NCBI RefSeq assembly: GCF_007004765.1
Contig: NZ_VIKR01000003.1
Location: 496,001-560,000, forward strand
DNA: 64,000 nt
Direction: 5' to 3'
Source: Aliikangiella marina
GTDB lineage: Bacteria; Pseudomonadota; Gammaproteobacteria; Enterobacterales; Kangiellaceae
Positions within the stretch are counted from its first letter, which is position 1. Each line of letters opens with the position of its first letter. This document shows, one piece after another, positions 40,116 through 48,130 of the stretch. The notes under the pieces are model-generated. The model saw only the letters and a program-made list of their open reading frames with translations. It ran no database searches and was not told the origin of the DNA. Made by a program: the position numbers and the translations under genes.

Positions 40116-40553
40116 GTAAACAACTCTGTAATAAACCAGCGCTGATTATAACGTGACTTTTTGTTGAGAGATAACCATTAATATTACCCTGGTTGCGCGC
40201 CGCTAAGAATGTCTCCTTCACGTCTGTCACTGTGCAATTTTTAATCGCGATTTTATTTGTTGCTATTTCATACGATGTCAAAAAAAACCTTATAACTCAA
40301 CGAGATACGTGAGAATCTCGATGAGTAGATAGTCATCTCCTATTGTAATTAGATGATTGAAAATTTTGTGAACCATTTCTCGTTATTCTCTCCAGAGATG
40401 AGTCCCTAAATAAGTTAGGGATATTTTTGAAGGGTCGGATTGAAAAAATTGTTCAATTTTCGACCCAGTTCGACAGGGTGTTGGAGGTATGTAAAACGTG
40501 AAACGTGCCACTATCAAAATCAAAAGTCACACAGTGTAGTTAGAGGTGTCAAA
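40116..40553 (+). promoter_or_regulatory. Structured leader upstream of the hemerythrin/multihaem cluster
   Basis: A 438-bp region with three hairpins in succession. At 40295-40326 is a 12-bp inverted repeat with one mismatch. At 40403-40428 is a tccctaa/ttaggga stem followed by a T-rich tail, like an intrinsic terminator. At 40433-40466 gggtcg/cgaccc encloses an attgaa/ttcaat inner stem. The arrangement suggests transcription attenuation or another RNA switch, but it matches no riboswitch class I know. Confidence 0.55.
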
Positions 40554-41072
40554 GTGTTAAATTTTATAGGCAACTATTTTAAACAAAAAAAAGATAAAAA
40601 ATCGAAACCTGCAGTGGTGGTGAGTCATCCAAAAAGTAGTCAGTACACGATTAATTATGATCCGCATTTAATTAATGAGTTAGAGGGTGATCATGGAAAA
40701 TTAGTGGAACTATACGGACAAATTTGGTCAGAAGGCTTTGAAAAAAATGACTACGCGAAAACCGCGTCTTTGATCAGTCAATTTAAAAGTGACTTTCAAG
40801 CGCATCTGTTGACCGAGAACGTCAAATTCTATGTTTATTTAGAGCAGTCACTATCAAAAGATAAACACAATCTTGAGATAGTAAGAGAGTTCCGTACTGA
40901 TATGAATGAGATTGCCAATGCGGTGGTTAAATTTTGCAAGAAGTACTCAGGAAATTTCAATATCGCTCTGATACAGCAATTCAAGGATGATTACGCTACC
41001 GTTGGTGAGGTGCTTACGCGTCGCGTTAGTTTAGAGGAAAACTCACTCTACGTTTTATATCAGCCACATTGA
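40554..41072 (+). CDS. Hemerythrin-like four-helix protein
   Basis: A 172-residue soluble protein. Helix A has DHGKLVELY (H47), helix B AHLLTENVKFYVYLE (H84, E88), helix C REFRTDMNEI, and helix D RRVSLEENSLYVLY (E161/E162). This follows the hemerythrin HHE pattern, but the His normally found in helices C and D appear as Phe/Arg, so the diiron site may be incomplete; resemblance to the Rsd fold is also possible. GTG 40554 has GAGG 7 nt upstream; an in-frame TTG at 40440 falls inside a hairpin. First gene of the cluster with the flavocytochrome and haem proteins. Confidence 0.72.
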   Translation: MLNFIGNYFKQKKDKKSKPAVVVSHPKSSQYTINYDPHLINELEGDHGKLVELYGQIWSEGFEKNDYAKTASLISQFKSDFQAHLLTENVKFYVYLEQSLSKDKHNLEIVREFRTDMNEIANAVVKFCKKYSGNFNIALIQQFKDDYATVGEVLTRRVSLEENSLYVLYQPH

Positions 41073-41094
41073 GACTAATACGATGGGGTTGTAA

Positions 41095-43077
41095 GTGAGC
41101 GGTAATAATTTAGCCGAACCGTTACATGCCTATTTCAACGATCCGCTGGAAGCAGACCCGGTAGTTATCGTTGGTAATGGGCCGGTCGGCATCAAGGCTG
41201 CTCAACTTCTCGTTGCGAAATCGCAAGATAGCAAAATTGTTATATTTGGCGAGGAAAGAGAAGCACCTTACAACCGTGTTCAACTCTCCCAATACCTTGC
41301 GGGGAAAGTATCCGAAGCCGAACTCGATAATCCCCTCAAAATAGAAGACCATTCTCGCGTCGAGCAGAAACTCGGTCATAAAATTATCGCGGTAGATCGA
41401 CAGTTAAAAACCGTTACCGATGATCAAGGTAATGTAACCCCATATTCAAAATTAATTTTGGCAACCGGCTCTCAACCGGTAGTCCCTGCAATTGCTAATG
41501 TCGACCTAGAAGGTGTCTATACTTTTCGAACTTTGAATGACACTAAATCCCTTATCAATGAGCGAAGCTCTGCCTCAAAGCTTTATGTGATTGGTAGTGG
41601 CCCCTTGGGCCTTGAAACAGCGGTTGCCATGAAGCAGCCTAATAACGAAGTTAAACTCGAGGTTAGAAGTAACCTATTGAATCGTGACTTAGGTGAGCAA
41701 GCGCAAGAGGTGTTGAGCGATTATGTAAAAGCCTCTGGTATTGAAATTGTTCATCACAATCCTTTAGCTGCGATTATCGGTGACTCTCATATTGAGCAGA
41801 TCGAGTTACAAAATGGTGAGCGGATTGATTGTGACTGCTTGATTATTTGTGCGGGGGTTAAACCATCAACGTTTCTCGCTGAAAAAATCGGTTTAGAAAC
41901 TCGCAAGGGGATTGTCGTTGACGAAAAAATGCGTACCAGCGATCCCGATGTGTATGCGATTGGTGAGTGTTGTGAATTTGATGATATGACTTTCGGCATC
42001 GTGTCACCAGGATTTAGCCAAGCTAAGACGTGTGTTGAACATATTACCGGTAATTTCCATAGTTACTTTAATGAGAATATCCACGTTCAGGTTAAGTTTA
42101 ACGATTACACGACAGGATACTTTGGCGAACTTCTAGCGGAAGGAAGTCTTAATTATACCTATGTAAACCGATTAAAAGGGGTTTATCGAAAACTCGTTGT
42201 AAAAAACAACTTGCTGATTGGCGCTATCATAATCGGCAACTGGGATGAAGAAAACGAAATCAAGATTGCCGTTAAACAAAAAAAGAAACTCACTGAGAAA
42301 GCATTAAGAGAGTTTGAAATAACCGGGCTTATTCATCAGAAACCAAAGCAAAAGCTCGTCGAGCACTTACCCAGGGACTATATTGTTTGCTTGTGTGAAG
42401 GTGTAACTCGTGGAGAGCTTAGTCGAGCAATTACTTCCGGCTGCAGAACAGTTGAATCGCTCGGCGAGAAAACTTGTGCCGGAACAGTCTGTGGCTCTTG
42501 TAAACCGATGCTAATGAACTTACTTGATGCACCTGCACCCAACTTAGTGATGCGTCACCAAAAGTCGATTCTCTCGGCATCAATTCTATCGATCATTCTG
42601 ATCATTGCGACCGTCTTTTTCCAACCTTTGTCGATTGCCGAGTCCGTCCAGTTTAGCTGGCATATTGAAAAACTCTGGTTTGATAACTTTTGGAAACAAG
42701 TGAGCGGTTATAGCTTGCTCGGTTTATGTGTTTTTGCGAGCGCGCTAGCAATTCGCAAACGCTTTAAGAAGTTCAGAGTAGGACATGTCGATTCTTGGCG
42801 GTATGCACACTCAATCGTGGGTATCTTAGCTTTGGTGATGCTAATGGTGCATACCGGAATGCGTTTGGGAGACAACCTTAACTTTGCACTGATGGCCGTT
42901 TTTTTGGGGGCAACGCTTACCGGATCATTGGTTGGTGTTTTTATGGCGCGCAATCATCATTGGAGCGATTTTAAATTACGCAAACATAGGCTCTGGTGGT
43001 CACGGATTCATCATACCTTGCTGTGGATGCTACCGCCTTTATTAGGCTTCCATATTTTATCGGTTTATTACTTCTAA
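41095..43077 (+). CDS. Fused NirB-like FAD oxidoreductase, [2Fe-2S] BFD domain and di-haem b membrane domain
   Basis: A 660-residue fusion. Residues 20-320 form a NirB/rubredoxin-reductase-like FAD/NAD module (VVIVGNGPVGIKAAQLL, APYNRVQLSQYL, YVIGSGPLGLETAVAM, DVYAIGEC). C432, C434, C466 and C469 give the CxC-X31-CxxC of a BFD-like [2Fe-2S] domain. Five membrane helices follow (about 491-509, 537-553, 568-590, 597-618, 634-658). TM3 has H572/H586 and TM5 H639/H653, two HX13H pairs like the bis-haem ferric reductase/NOX family. Loops at 554-566 and 619-633 are basic, placing the flavin module inside. No sirohaem domain. Electrons would pass from NAD(P)H across the membrane. Confidence 0.85.
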   Translation: MSGNNLAEPLHAYFNDPLEADPVVIVGNGPVGIKAAQLLVAKSQDSKIVIFGEEREAPYNRVQLSQYLAGKVSEAELDNPLKIEDHSRVEQKLGHKIIAVDRQLKTVTDDQGNVTPYSKLILATGSQPVVPAIANVDLEGVYTFRTLNDTKSLINERSSASKLYVIGSGPLGLETAVAMKQPNNEVKLEVRSNLLNRDLGEQAQEVLSDYVKASGIEIVHHNPLAAIIGDSHIEQIELQNGERIDCDCLIICAGVKPSTFLAEKIGLETRKGIVVDEKMRTSDPDVYAIGECCEFDDMTFGIVSPGFSQAKTCVEHITGNFHSYFNENIHVQVKFNDYTTGYFGELLAEGSLNYTYVNRLKGVYRKLVVKNNLLIGAIIIGNWDEENEIKIAVKQKKKLTEKALREFEITGLIHQKPKQKLVEHLPRDYIVCLCEGVTRGELSRAITSGCRTVESLGEKTCAGTVCGSCKPMLMNLLDAPAPNLVMRHQKSILSASILSIILIIATVFFQPLSIAESVQFSWHIEKLWFDNFWKQVSGYSLLGLCVFASALAIRKRFKKFRVGHVDSWRYAHSIVGILALVMLMVHTGMRLGDNLNFALMAVFLGATLTGSLVGVFMARNHHWSDFKLRKHRLWWSRIHHTLLWMLPPLLGFHILSVYYF

Positions 43078-43084
43078 AATAATA

Positions 43085-44458
43085 ATGATTAAAGAAAAAG
43101 AGCAACGCATTAAAGTTGGCGTAATGCCGATAGGAATTGCCTTAACACTTATTATAGGGGCTTATCTTGGCTACAACTTATTTGAAGGTGATAAAAGTTT
43201 ATTTTTGGGTGGCGAAACTTCTCACGGGCACTATCAAATCGAGTTAGAGTGTCAAGCTTGTCATACGACCCCTTTTGCTTCGCAGGAAAAAATGCAACAA
43301 GCGTGTGAATCTTGCCATGCAGAAGAGCTTGACCGGGTTAACGATAGTCATCCAAAAAAAGTTTTTCTTGATCCGAGAAATGCTGACTTGCTCGCAACAC
43401 TCGATGCTAGACTCTGTGTTTCCTGCCATCGAGAGCACAAGCCTGAGATTACTCGTGACTTTGGGGTGACGCTTGCCGCAGATTTTTGTTTCCACTGTCA
43501 TCAAGATATTAAAGAAGAACGACCCAGTCATGCGGAATTTGAGTTTAAAACTTGTGCAACTTCTGGCTGTCATAATTTTCATGATAACAGTATGTTGTAC
43601 GAAAAATTTATTGCCAAACATTTGGATGAACCGGCAATAAAAGATCCTGCACGACTACCTGAAAAAACGGGGTTAAAACGTTGGTTAAAGAAAAATAAAA
43701 AAAAGCTGCCGCTTGATGTTGCAGAACCTCAAATGGATAGTTTTTCTTTTGAAGCAACTAATCAAGCGACCGTTGATTTGAGTCGAGTGGTTGAAGATTG
43801 GAAGTCAAGTATACATGCCCGCACCGATGCGAACTGTACGAGTTGTCACACCCAGAATGTTAGTCAAAACCATAACTCGTTTACCATAGCCTCAGTTGCA
43901 CCAGTCTGCGAATCTTGTCATAAACGGCAACACAAAGCGTTTCTTGAGAGCAAGCATGGTATGCGGTTAGCATTAGAACTCAGTCCCATGTCGACCGATA
44001 AAGCTCGACTAGAAGTCGATAAATCCCATAGTAAATCGTTAGACTGCAATAGTTGTCATAATCCTCATAGTTTAAATGTTGTCGAAGCGGCCATGGATTC
44101 ATGCTTGGGGTGTCACCAGGATACTCATAGTCAAAATTATAAAAATAGTAAACACTACCAATTATGGGCCCAGGAGATTCTTGGAGAAGCACCCAGTGGT
44201 AGTGGCGTTAGTTGTGCGACTTGTCACCTGCCTAAAGTTAAAAAAGGTCGCCGAGTTACGGTGATACATAATCAAAATTTAAACCTTCGACCCAATACAA
44301 AAATGTTGCGAAGCGTTTGTATGAATTGCCATGGTTTGGAGTTTTCAGTTAGTGCGCTGGCTGATGAAGCGCTGATCGAAAATAACTTTATCGGAATACC
44401 AACAAAGAAACATCAAACCTTTGAGTTGGTTAAGCAAAGGATGAAAAGTCGTCAATAA
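43085..44458 (+). CDS. Membrane-anchored 11-haem cytochrome c
   Basis: A 457-residue protein with one N-terminal membrane helix (about 13-30) and a periplasmic part. It carries ten CXXCH motifs (Cys56, 74, 111, 135, 251, 275, 321, 340, 377, 412) and one CX4CH (CATSGCH, Cys157-His163), so up to 11 covalent haems. A Lys/Pro-rich linker without haems (about 190-240) divides a 5-haem from a 6-haem half. It lies 7 bp after the flavocytochrome gene and is the likely next electron carrier. I cannot match it to a named enzyme such as NrfA, OTR or HAO. Confidence 0.9.
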   Translation: MIKEKEQRIKVGVMPIGIALTLIIGAYLGYNLFEGDKSLFLGGETSHGHYQIELECQACHTTPFASQEKMQQACESCHAEELDRVNDSHPKKVFLDPRNADLLATLDARLCVSCHREHKPEITRDFGVTLAADFCFHCHQDIKEERPSHAEFEFKTCATSGCHNFHDNSMLYEKFIAKHLDEPAIKDPARLPEKTGLKRWLKKNKKKLPLDVAEPQMDSFSFEATNQATVDLSRVVEDWKSSIHARTDANCTSCHTQNVSQNHNSFTIASVAPVCESCHKRQHKAFLESKHGMRLALELSPMSTDKARLEVDKSHSKSLDCNSCHNPHSLNVVEAAMDSCLGCHQDTHSQNYKNSKHYQLWAQEILGEAPSGSGVSCATCHLPKVKKGRRVTVIHNQNLNLRPNTKMLRSVCMNCHGLEFSVSALADEALIENNFIGIPTKKHQTFELVKQRMKSRQ

Positions 44459-44485
44459 TTTTTTAATCGTCTGGAGAATAGAGAA

Positions 44486-45046
44486 ATGAATAAACGCCAA
44501 TTAATCCGCAGTATTTGTGCTACCTCGATAGCATTATCGTCATTCAATGTTTTTGCAGGAGAGATCACTGCACAAAAAATGGCAGATGCAATTTTTGCAG
44601 TCATTGAAGCTGACCGAGCAACGTATACCCAAAAGGTTGTCCAGCGTTTGCAAAACGAAGAGGAAGTGATAACTGCAGAGGAACGTTGGAAAGAAGAGAG
44701 CGCGCTGCCACTGCCTGCGCAAATGTTGAGAATGGGGGCAGAAAGAGTCAGTGAGTCAAATGCAGGATTTAGTTATGCATTACTATCATTGTGGCCGATT
44801 AACAAACAGAACAAACCGAAAACGGCGCTCGAAACTAAAGGGCTGAAAATGGCTGCAGAAAAGTTGCAGAATTTTTATGGTGAAGAAACTCTCGGAGGCA
44901 AAACCTATTTTACCGCTGTTTATCCTGATATCGCAGTTTCTGAAGCGTGTGTAACTTGCCATAACGATCATATTGACACACCTAAGACGGATTTTAAAAT
45001 TGGTGATGTGATGGGCGGTGTGGTGATCAGGATTCCGCTCAACTGA
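44486..45046 (+). CDS. Periplasmic DUF3365 (Tll0287-like) monohaem protein
   Basis: A 186-residue exported protein with signal peptide (IRSICATSIALSSFNVFAG) and a DUF3365/Tll0287-like domain, PAS-related and found in haem sensors and small c-type cytochromes. It has one haem motif, CVTCH at Cys155, followed by the usual NDH. A good GGAGAA ribosome site precedes ATG 44486, 27 bp after the multihaem gene, so it is co-transcribed. It could be an electron acceptor or redox/NO sensor for the cluster. Confidence 0.86.
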   Translation: MNKRQLIRSICATSIALSSFNVFAGEITAQKMADAIFAVIEADRATYTQKVVQRLQNEEEVITAEERWKEESALPLPAQMLRMGAERVSESNAGFSYALLSLWPINKQNKPKTALETKGLKMAAEKLQNFYGEETLGGKTYFTAVYPDIAVSEACVTCHNDHIDTPKTDFKIGDVMGGVVIRIPLN

Positions 45047-45192
45047 TCATGCTGTTTTCGTCTCTTAGAGGTTAGCGTTATCAAAAATTGAACTTTTCAA
45101 TCAGTCAATTATATGTGGTGAGACTCCGCTAATATTTAAACTCAAAGCGATATAATGACTTTGTTTTAAATTGGTGAATTGTCGGAGTCTAC

Positions 45193-45963
45193 ATGCTATT
45201 CAGAAGGCGATGGAAACCTAGTAGTGCTTTGTTTCTTGTCGGTTTGGTGTTATTTGTAGGCTTATTACTGGTCGACTCTTCGAGTTTGGCCAAAAATGAT
45301 ATTGATTATGTTCAAATGCAACAACTGATGCTAAAGCGAATCCAGGAAGATACTCGTGCCACGCAAGGATCGACTGGCGTGGCGCAAATATCCCCATCGG
45401 TGATGATGGCAATGGAGAAGGTGCAGCGACACCGTTTTGTCCCGCAGCGTTACGATGAGTATAGCTATGACAATAGGCCTCTGCCCATCGGTAACGGACA
45501 AACAATATCGCAGCCATTTATTGTTGCCTTAATGACTGAACTTCTAAATTTAGAAAAAACCGACAAGGTATTAGAAGTCGGGACAGGCTCTGGGTATCAA
45601 GCTGCGATATTGGCCGAGCTTGTCGGGCAAGTTTATACTATCGAGATTATTCAAACGCTTGCCGACCAAGCGGCGGAGACGCTCGCTAATCTGAATTACG
45701 AAAACGTCAAGGTGAAGTTAGGTGATGGTTACCGAGGCTGGCCAAGTGAAGCTCCATTTGATGCGATTATCGTCACTGCCGCGGCTACAGAAATTCCGCC
45801 TCCACTGCTTCAGCAATTAAAAGCTGGTGGGCGGATGATAATACCGTTAGGAGAACAGAATGAGGTACAGCAACTGAAACTAATCACTAAAGCTGAGTCG
45901 GGGGAAATAACCATTTCAGAGGTTCTAGCCGTTCGATTTGTACCATTGACTGGCGATCACTAA
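45193..45963 (+). CDS. Exported or membrane-anchored protein-L-isoaspartate O-methyltransferase
   Basis: A 256-residue PCMT-family protein. The catalytic domain (from about residue 45) has HRFVPQRYDEYSYDNRPLP, IGNGQTISQPFIVALM, VLEVGTGSGYQAAILAEL (SAM loop) and FDAIIVTAAATEIPPPL. Unlike cytosolic Pcm (about 210 residues), it begins with an Arg-rich N-terminus and a hydrophobic segment (residues 12-31, LFLVGLVLFVGLLLVDSSS), a signal peptide or anchor. SAM is not expected in the periplasm, so location and activity are open. Confidence 0.88.
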   Translation: MLFRRRWKPSSALFLVGLVLFVGLLLVDSSSLAKNDIDYVQMQQLMLKRIQEDTRATQGSTGVAQISPSVMMAMEKVQRHRFVPQRYDEYSYDNRPLPIGNGQTISQPFIVALMTELLNLEKTDKVLEVGTGSGYQAAILAELVGQVYTIEIIQTLADQAAETLANLNYENVKVKLGDGYRGWPSEAPFDAIIVTAAATEIPPPLLQQLKAGGRMIIPLGEQNEVQQLKLITKAESGEITISEVLAVRFVPLTGDH

Positions 45964-46110
45964 CCAATGACTGTACCGATGACGCACTCTTGTCTATTTT
46001 AATTGCTGATTGGCTGTCACATAATCAGCATGGTTTTGAGACAAGGAGAGTAAGAAGGAATATAATCAAGAAGATATGCTAAGCATCAATTGATACTCGA
46101 GGGCGCTCAA

Positions 46111-46368
46111 ATGAACATTTCAGTAAAACTAAAGTTAATAACAGTATTTAGTTTTTTTCTGTTATTAACCGGTTGCATTGGTGGACATTACGGTCTTGAG
46201 GAAAGCGAATGGAGCAAGCTGTCTCCTGAGCAACAAGAACAGGTTAAGAAAGATTACGAGCTGCTTGTAAGTAAAAAGAATAGAATGGCTCATCTCAACA
46301 AGATTGGTAAAGCGACTACTGAAATTTATAACAAAGAAGAAGAAGTCGACAAGGAACCTGAGAACTAA
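46111..46368 (+). CDS. Small lipoprotein
   Basis: An 85-residue protein with a lipoprotein signal ending LLTGC (Cys22) and a charged, helical mature part (SPEQQEQVKKDYELLVSKK). ATG 46111 has GAGGGC upstream; an in-frame ATG seven codons earlier (46090) would overlap that site. No family recognised. Confidence 0.68.
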   Translation: MNISVKLKLITVFSFFLLLTGCIGGHYGLEESEWSKLSPEQQEQVKKDYELLVSKKNRMAHLNKIGKATTEIYNKEEEVDKEPEN

Positions 46369-46712
46369 AATCGTCTAGTCTTAATTCGGCTTTATACAGT
46401 TAAATTCAAAAATACAGTTAAATTCAAAATCGATTTACAACCTAACCTATCTTCATTGAAATGCACCGTTGACATCGACAAAATAGGCGAACGGAGCCCG
46501 TAGTTTCCAATGACACTGCAATTTCACACTGTAACCCACCAATCTCGCATTCGCTCTATAAAAATCAAATAAGGGTTTTCCAAATAGTAGTTTTATAAAT
46601 TGGCAAACAGCGAGTAGTAGGGAGAACTGAGCGGTACAAATTGTCATATTTAGGACGGTCAGAATCTAAATATTTTAGGCTTTTAAGCTTCTTCTAACTG
46701 GACACTCAAAAC
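46369..46712. other. Intergenic stretch after the small lipoprotein gene
   Basis: A 344-bp region with an exact 18-bp tandem duplication (46394-46429). A 64-codon minus-strand open frame (46453-46647) has no ribosome site and no recognisable domain and is not called as a gene. Confidence 0.45.
46394..46429 (+). repeat. Exact 18-bp tandem duplication
   Basis: atacagttaaattcaaaa occurs twice in direct succession (46394-46411 and 46412-46429) with no mismatch, in non-coding DNA just after the small lipoprotein gene. Confidence 0.95.
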
Positions 46713-47024
46713 TCACCCGTCATCTCGACCGTAGCGGAGAGATCCCCCACAGGTTTGCAAGTCCTCCCAAGTTGGATTAGCCGCCTCTATCAATTTGATT
46801 TTCTTTTCTCTTCGCCACTTCTTAATTTGTTTTTCCCTTTGGATTGCATCGAGACTATTAAAACATTCCTCAAAATAAACGAGTTTAATTATATTGTATC
46901 GTCGGCAAAAACTATTGTATTGAGCGTTTGAATGCTCAAAAATCCTCCTCTCTAAGTTATTACTTACACCAACATAAAACACATTATTGTGAGTGCTAGT
47001 TAAAATATAGACATAGTAACTCAT
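46713..47024 (-). CDS. GIY-YIG family small endonuclease-like protein
   Basis: A 103-residue single-domain GIY-YIG protein of the UvrC/YhbQ-like group. Visible are YYVYILTSTHNNVFYVGVSN (the GIY...YIG strands appear as VYI...YVG), LERRIFEHSN (catalytic Arg) and LVYFEECFNSLDAIQREKQ (catalytic Glu), then a basic helix KKWRREKKIKLI. Nuclease activity is inferred from the family. The last residues (about GGSLRYGRDDG) are encoded by an inverted repeat with a partner upstream of the gene (see 46717-47134). Confidence 0.88.
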   Translation of the reverse strand: MSYYVYILTSTHNNVFYVGVSNNLERRIFEHSNAQYNSFCRRYNIIKLVYFEECFNSLDAIQREKQIKKWRREKKIKLIEAANPTWEDLQTCGGSLRYGRDDG

Positions 47025-47134
47025 TGATCACCAAGATTCCTTTAGCATCAATATAACTAAGTCTTCAGCAGAGCAGATATGGTTGATATCTCCTATGTCT
47101 GTAGGAGATCTCTCCACTACGGTCGAGATGACGG
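46717..47134. mobile_element. 418-bp GIY-YIG unit bounded by 36-nt inverted repeats
   Basis: The stretch 46717-46752 and the reverse complement of 47099-47134 match at 33 of 36 positions. Together they bracket the GIY-YIG gene almost exactly. Each arm contains GTCATCTCGACCGTAG. The tight fit of repeats to one nuclease gene suggests a small mobilisable unit, though no target duplication was established. Confidence 0.6.
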
Positions 47135-47208
47135 ATTAGACTTGAGGTTTAGTAATTTTGACTGACTCGATTGTGATGGCTTGAGCCTCTCCGTAGTGCC
47201 AATTATTA

Positions 47209-47556
47209 CTATGAGTGAGTTTCATTCCTATACTCGTTTACACACGTAACGAATTCTCCTAGTTTCTCATCAAACTTTCCTTTCACCATAGACATCACGC
47301 AGATACTGCCTTCTAATGGGCGTTCACTAGGAATTTCTTCATATGCTCCAACAGCCCAAACAGCGCTTCCTTTATTCTGTCCAACGTACATTGGATCAAC
47401 TAAGAACAATACGTAAAACGCCAAGCCATAATTCTGTTTTACGGATTTTACTTTCCAATATGACTCTAACCACCAATCCGTATTATCATCTACCTCAAGA
47501 AGCTCCCACCCATCGTTTGAAAGTTTCTTCAATAGCTGTTCTTTATAGTAGTTCAC
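47209..47556 (-). CDS. Hypothetical small soluble protein
   Basis: A 115-residue protein, acidic and rich in Trp and Tyr (DGWELLEVDDNTDWWLESYWKV, VDPMYVGQNKGSAVWAVGAYEE), without signal or membrane segments. The size and composition recall single-domain immunity or cargo-type proteins, but I do not recognise a family. It sits upstream of the GIY-YIG unit in the same orientation. The whole 46.4-48.1 kb stretch looks like accessory DNA. Confidence 0.55.
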   Translation of the reverse strand: MNYYKEQLLKKLSNDGWELLEVDDNTDWWLESYWKVKSVKQNYGLAFYVLFLVDPMYVGQNKGSAVWAVGAYEEIPSERPLEGSICVMSMVKGKFDEKLGEFVTCVNEYRNETHS

Positions 47557-47686
47557 TTAAACCTATCTTATATGCGTTAGTATTTTCAGTGTCTGCTTTT
47601 CATTTTTTGTTAAGAAGGACTGACTCTGGTATTGCGAAGATAATATTTTAGTAAGCTTATTTTTGAGGCTTTGTACGAGATTTTTA

Positions 47687-48130
47687 TCAACTATCTTGCT
47701 CAGGTAAACAATAACCTTTAATTCGGTATTGGTAATTTTTATATTCCTCGCTCTCGTAAGCAATTTCATTTGAGCAATAATCGATTGCTTCGAGCCTGTC
47801 AGTTAGCTTTTCATGAGCCATTTCTTCCATTCTAAACTTGATGCTAACTTTAGCGTCTTCAGGGTTTTCCGGACGAGGAACTTCCTGCTTGATACTCCGT
47901 TTACCTGCTGAACCTCTGCCAGAACGTCTTCCTGCAACTCGCTCGTAGACGACTTTGTCACTGACACTGGTCATGCCTTTCAATTTTAAGATAAAAGAGA
48001 AATATTTTTTTCCCTCGTCATCCTGGTAAGTGAAGAAGCTTTCATCAAACCGTTCAGTGGGTGCGCTGAGGCAGGCACTGAGCGTAACGAGTAATAGCAA
48101 CAATGTGGTTAGTTTCAGTTTATAACTCAT
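47687..48130 (-). CDS. Hypothetical lipoprotein
   Basis: A 147-residue protein with a lipoprotein signal (MSYKLKLTTLLLLL, lipobox LSAC, Cys20). The mature part has an RRSGRGSAGKRS basic loop and two Cys near the end (DYCSNEIAYES, GYCLPEQDS) that could pair. No family recognised. It is divergent from the thiamine operon. Confidence 0.68.
   Translation of the reverse strand: MSYKLKLTTLLLLLVTLSACLSAPTERFDESFFTYQDDEGKKYFSFILKLKGMTSVSDKVVYERVAGRRSGRGSAGKRSIKQEVPRPENPEDAKVSIKFRMEEMAHEKLTDRLEAIDYCSNEIAYESEEYKNYQYRIKGYCLPEQDS

Noticed and set aside
40440-40553. Upstream TTG start extending the hemerythrin-like protein by 38 residues
   Set aside because: The added segment is Cys/Arg-rich, unlike the family, and falls in a stable hairpin; GTG 40554 has a better placed GAGG.
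46453-46647. 64-codon minus-strand open frame
   Set aside because: No ribosome site, no recognisable domain, unlikely composition for a folded or exported protein; not enough support to call a gene.
47563-47769. 68-codon minus-strand open frame overlapping the lipoprotein gene
   Set aside because: It overlaps the 3' end of the better supported lipoprotein gene in another frame and has no recognisable domain.
46430-48130. Possible integron cassette array (several small same-strand genes)
   Set aside because: No paired GTTRRRY/RYYYAAC core sites with matching inner arms were found between the genes, and no integrase gene is present.
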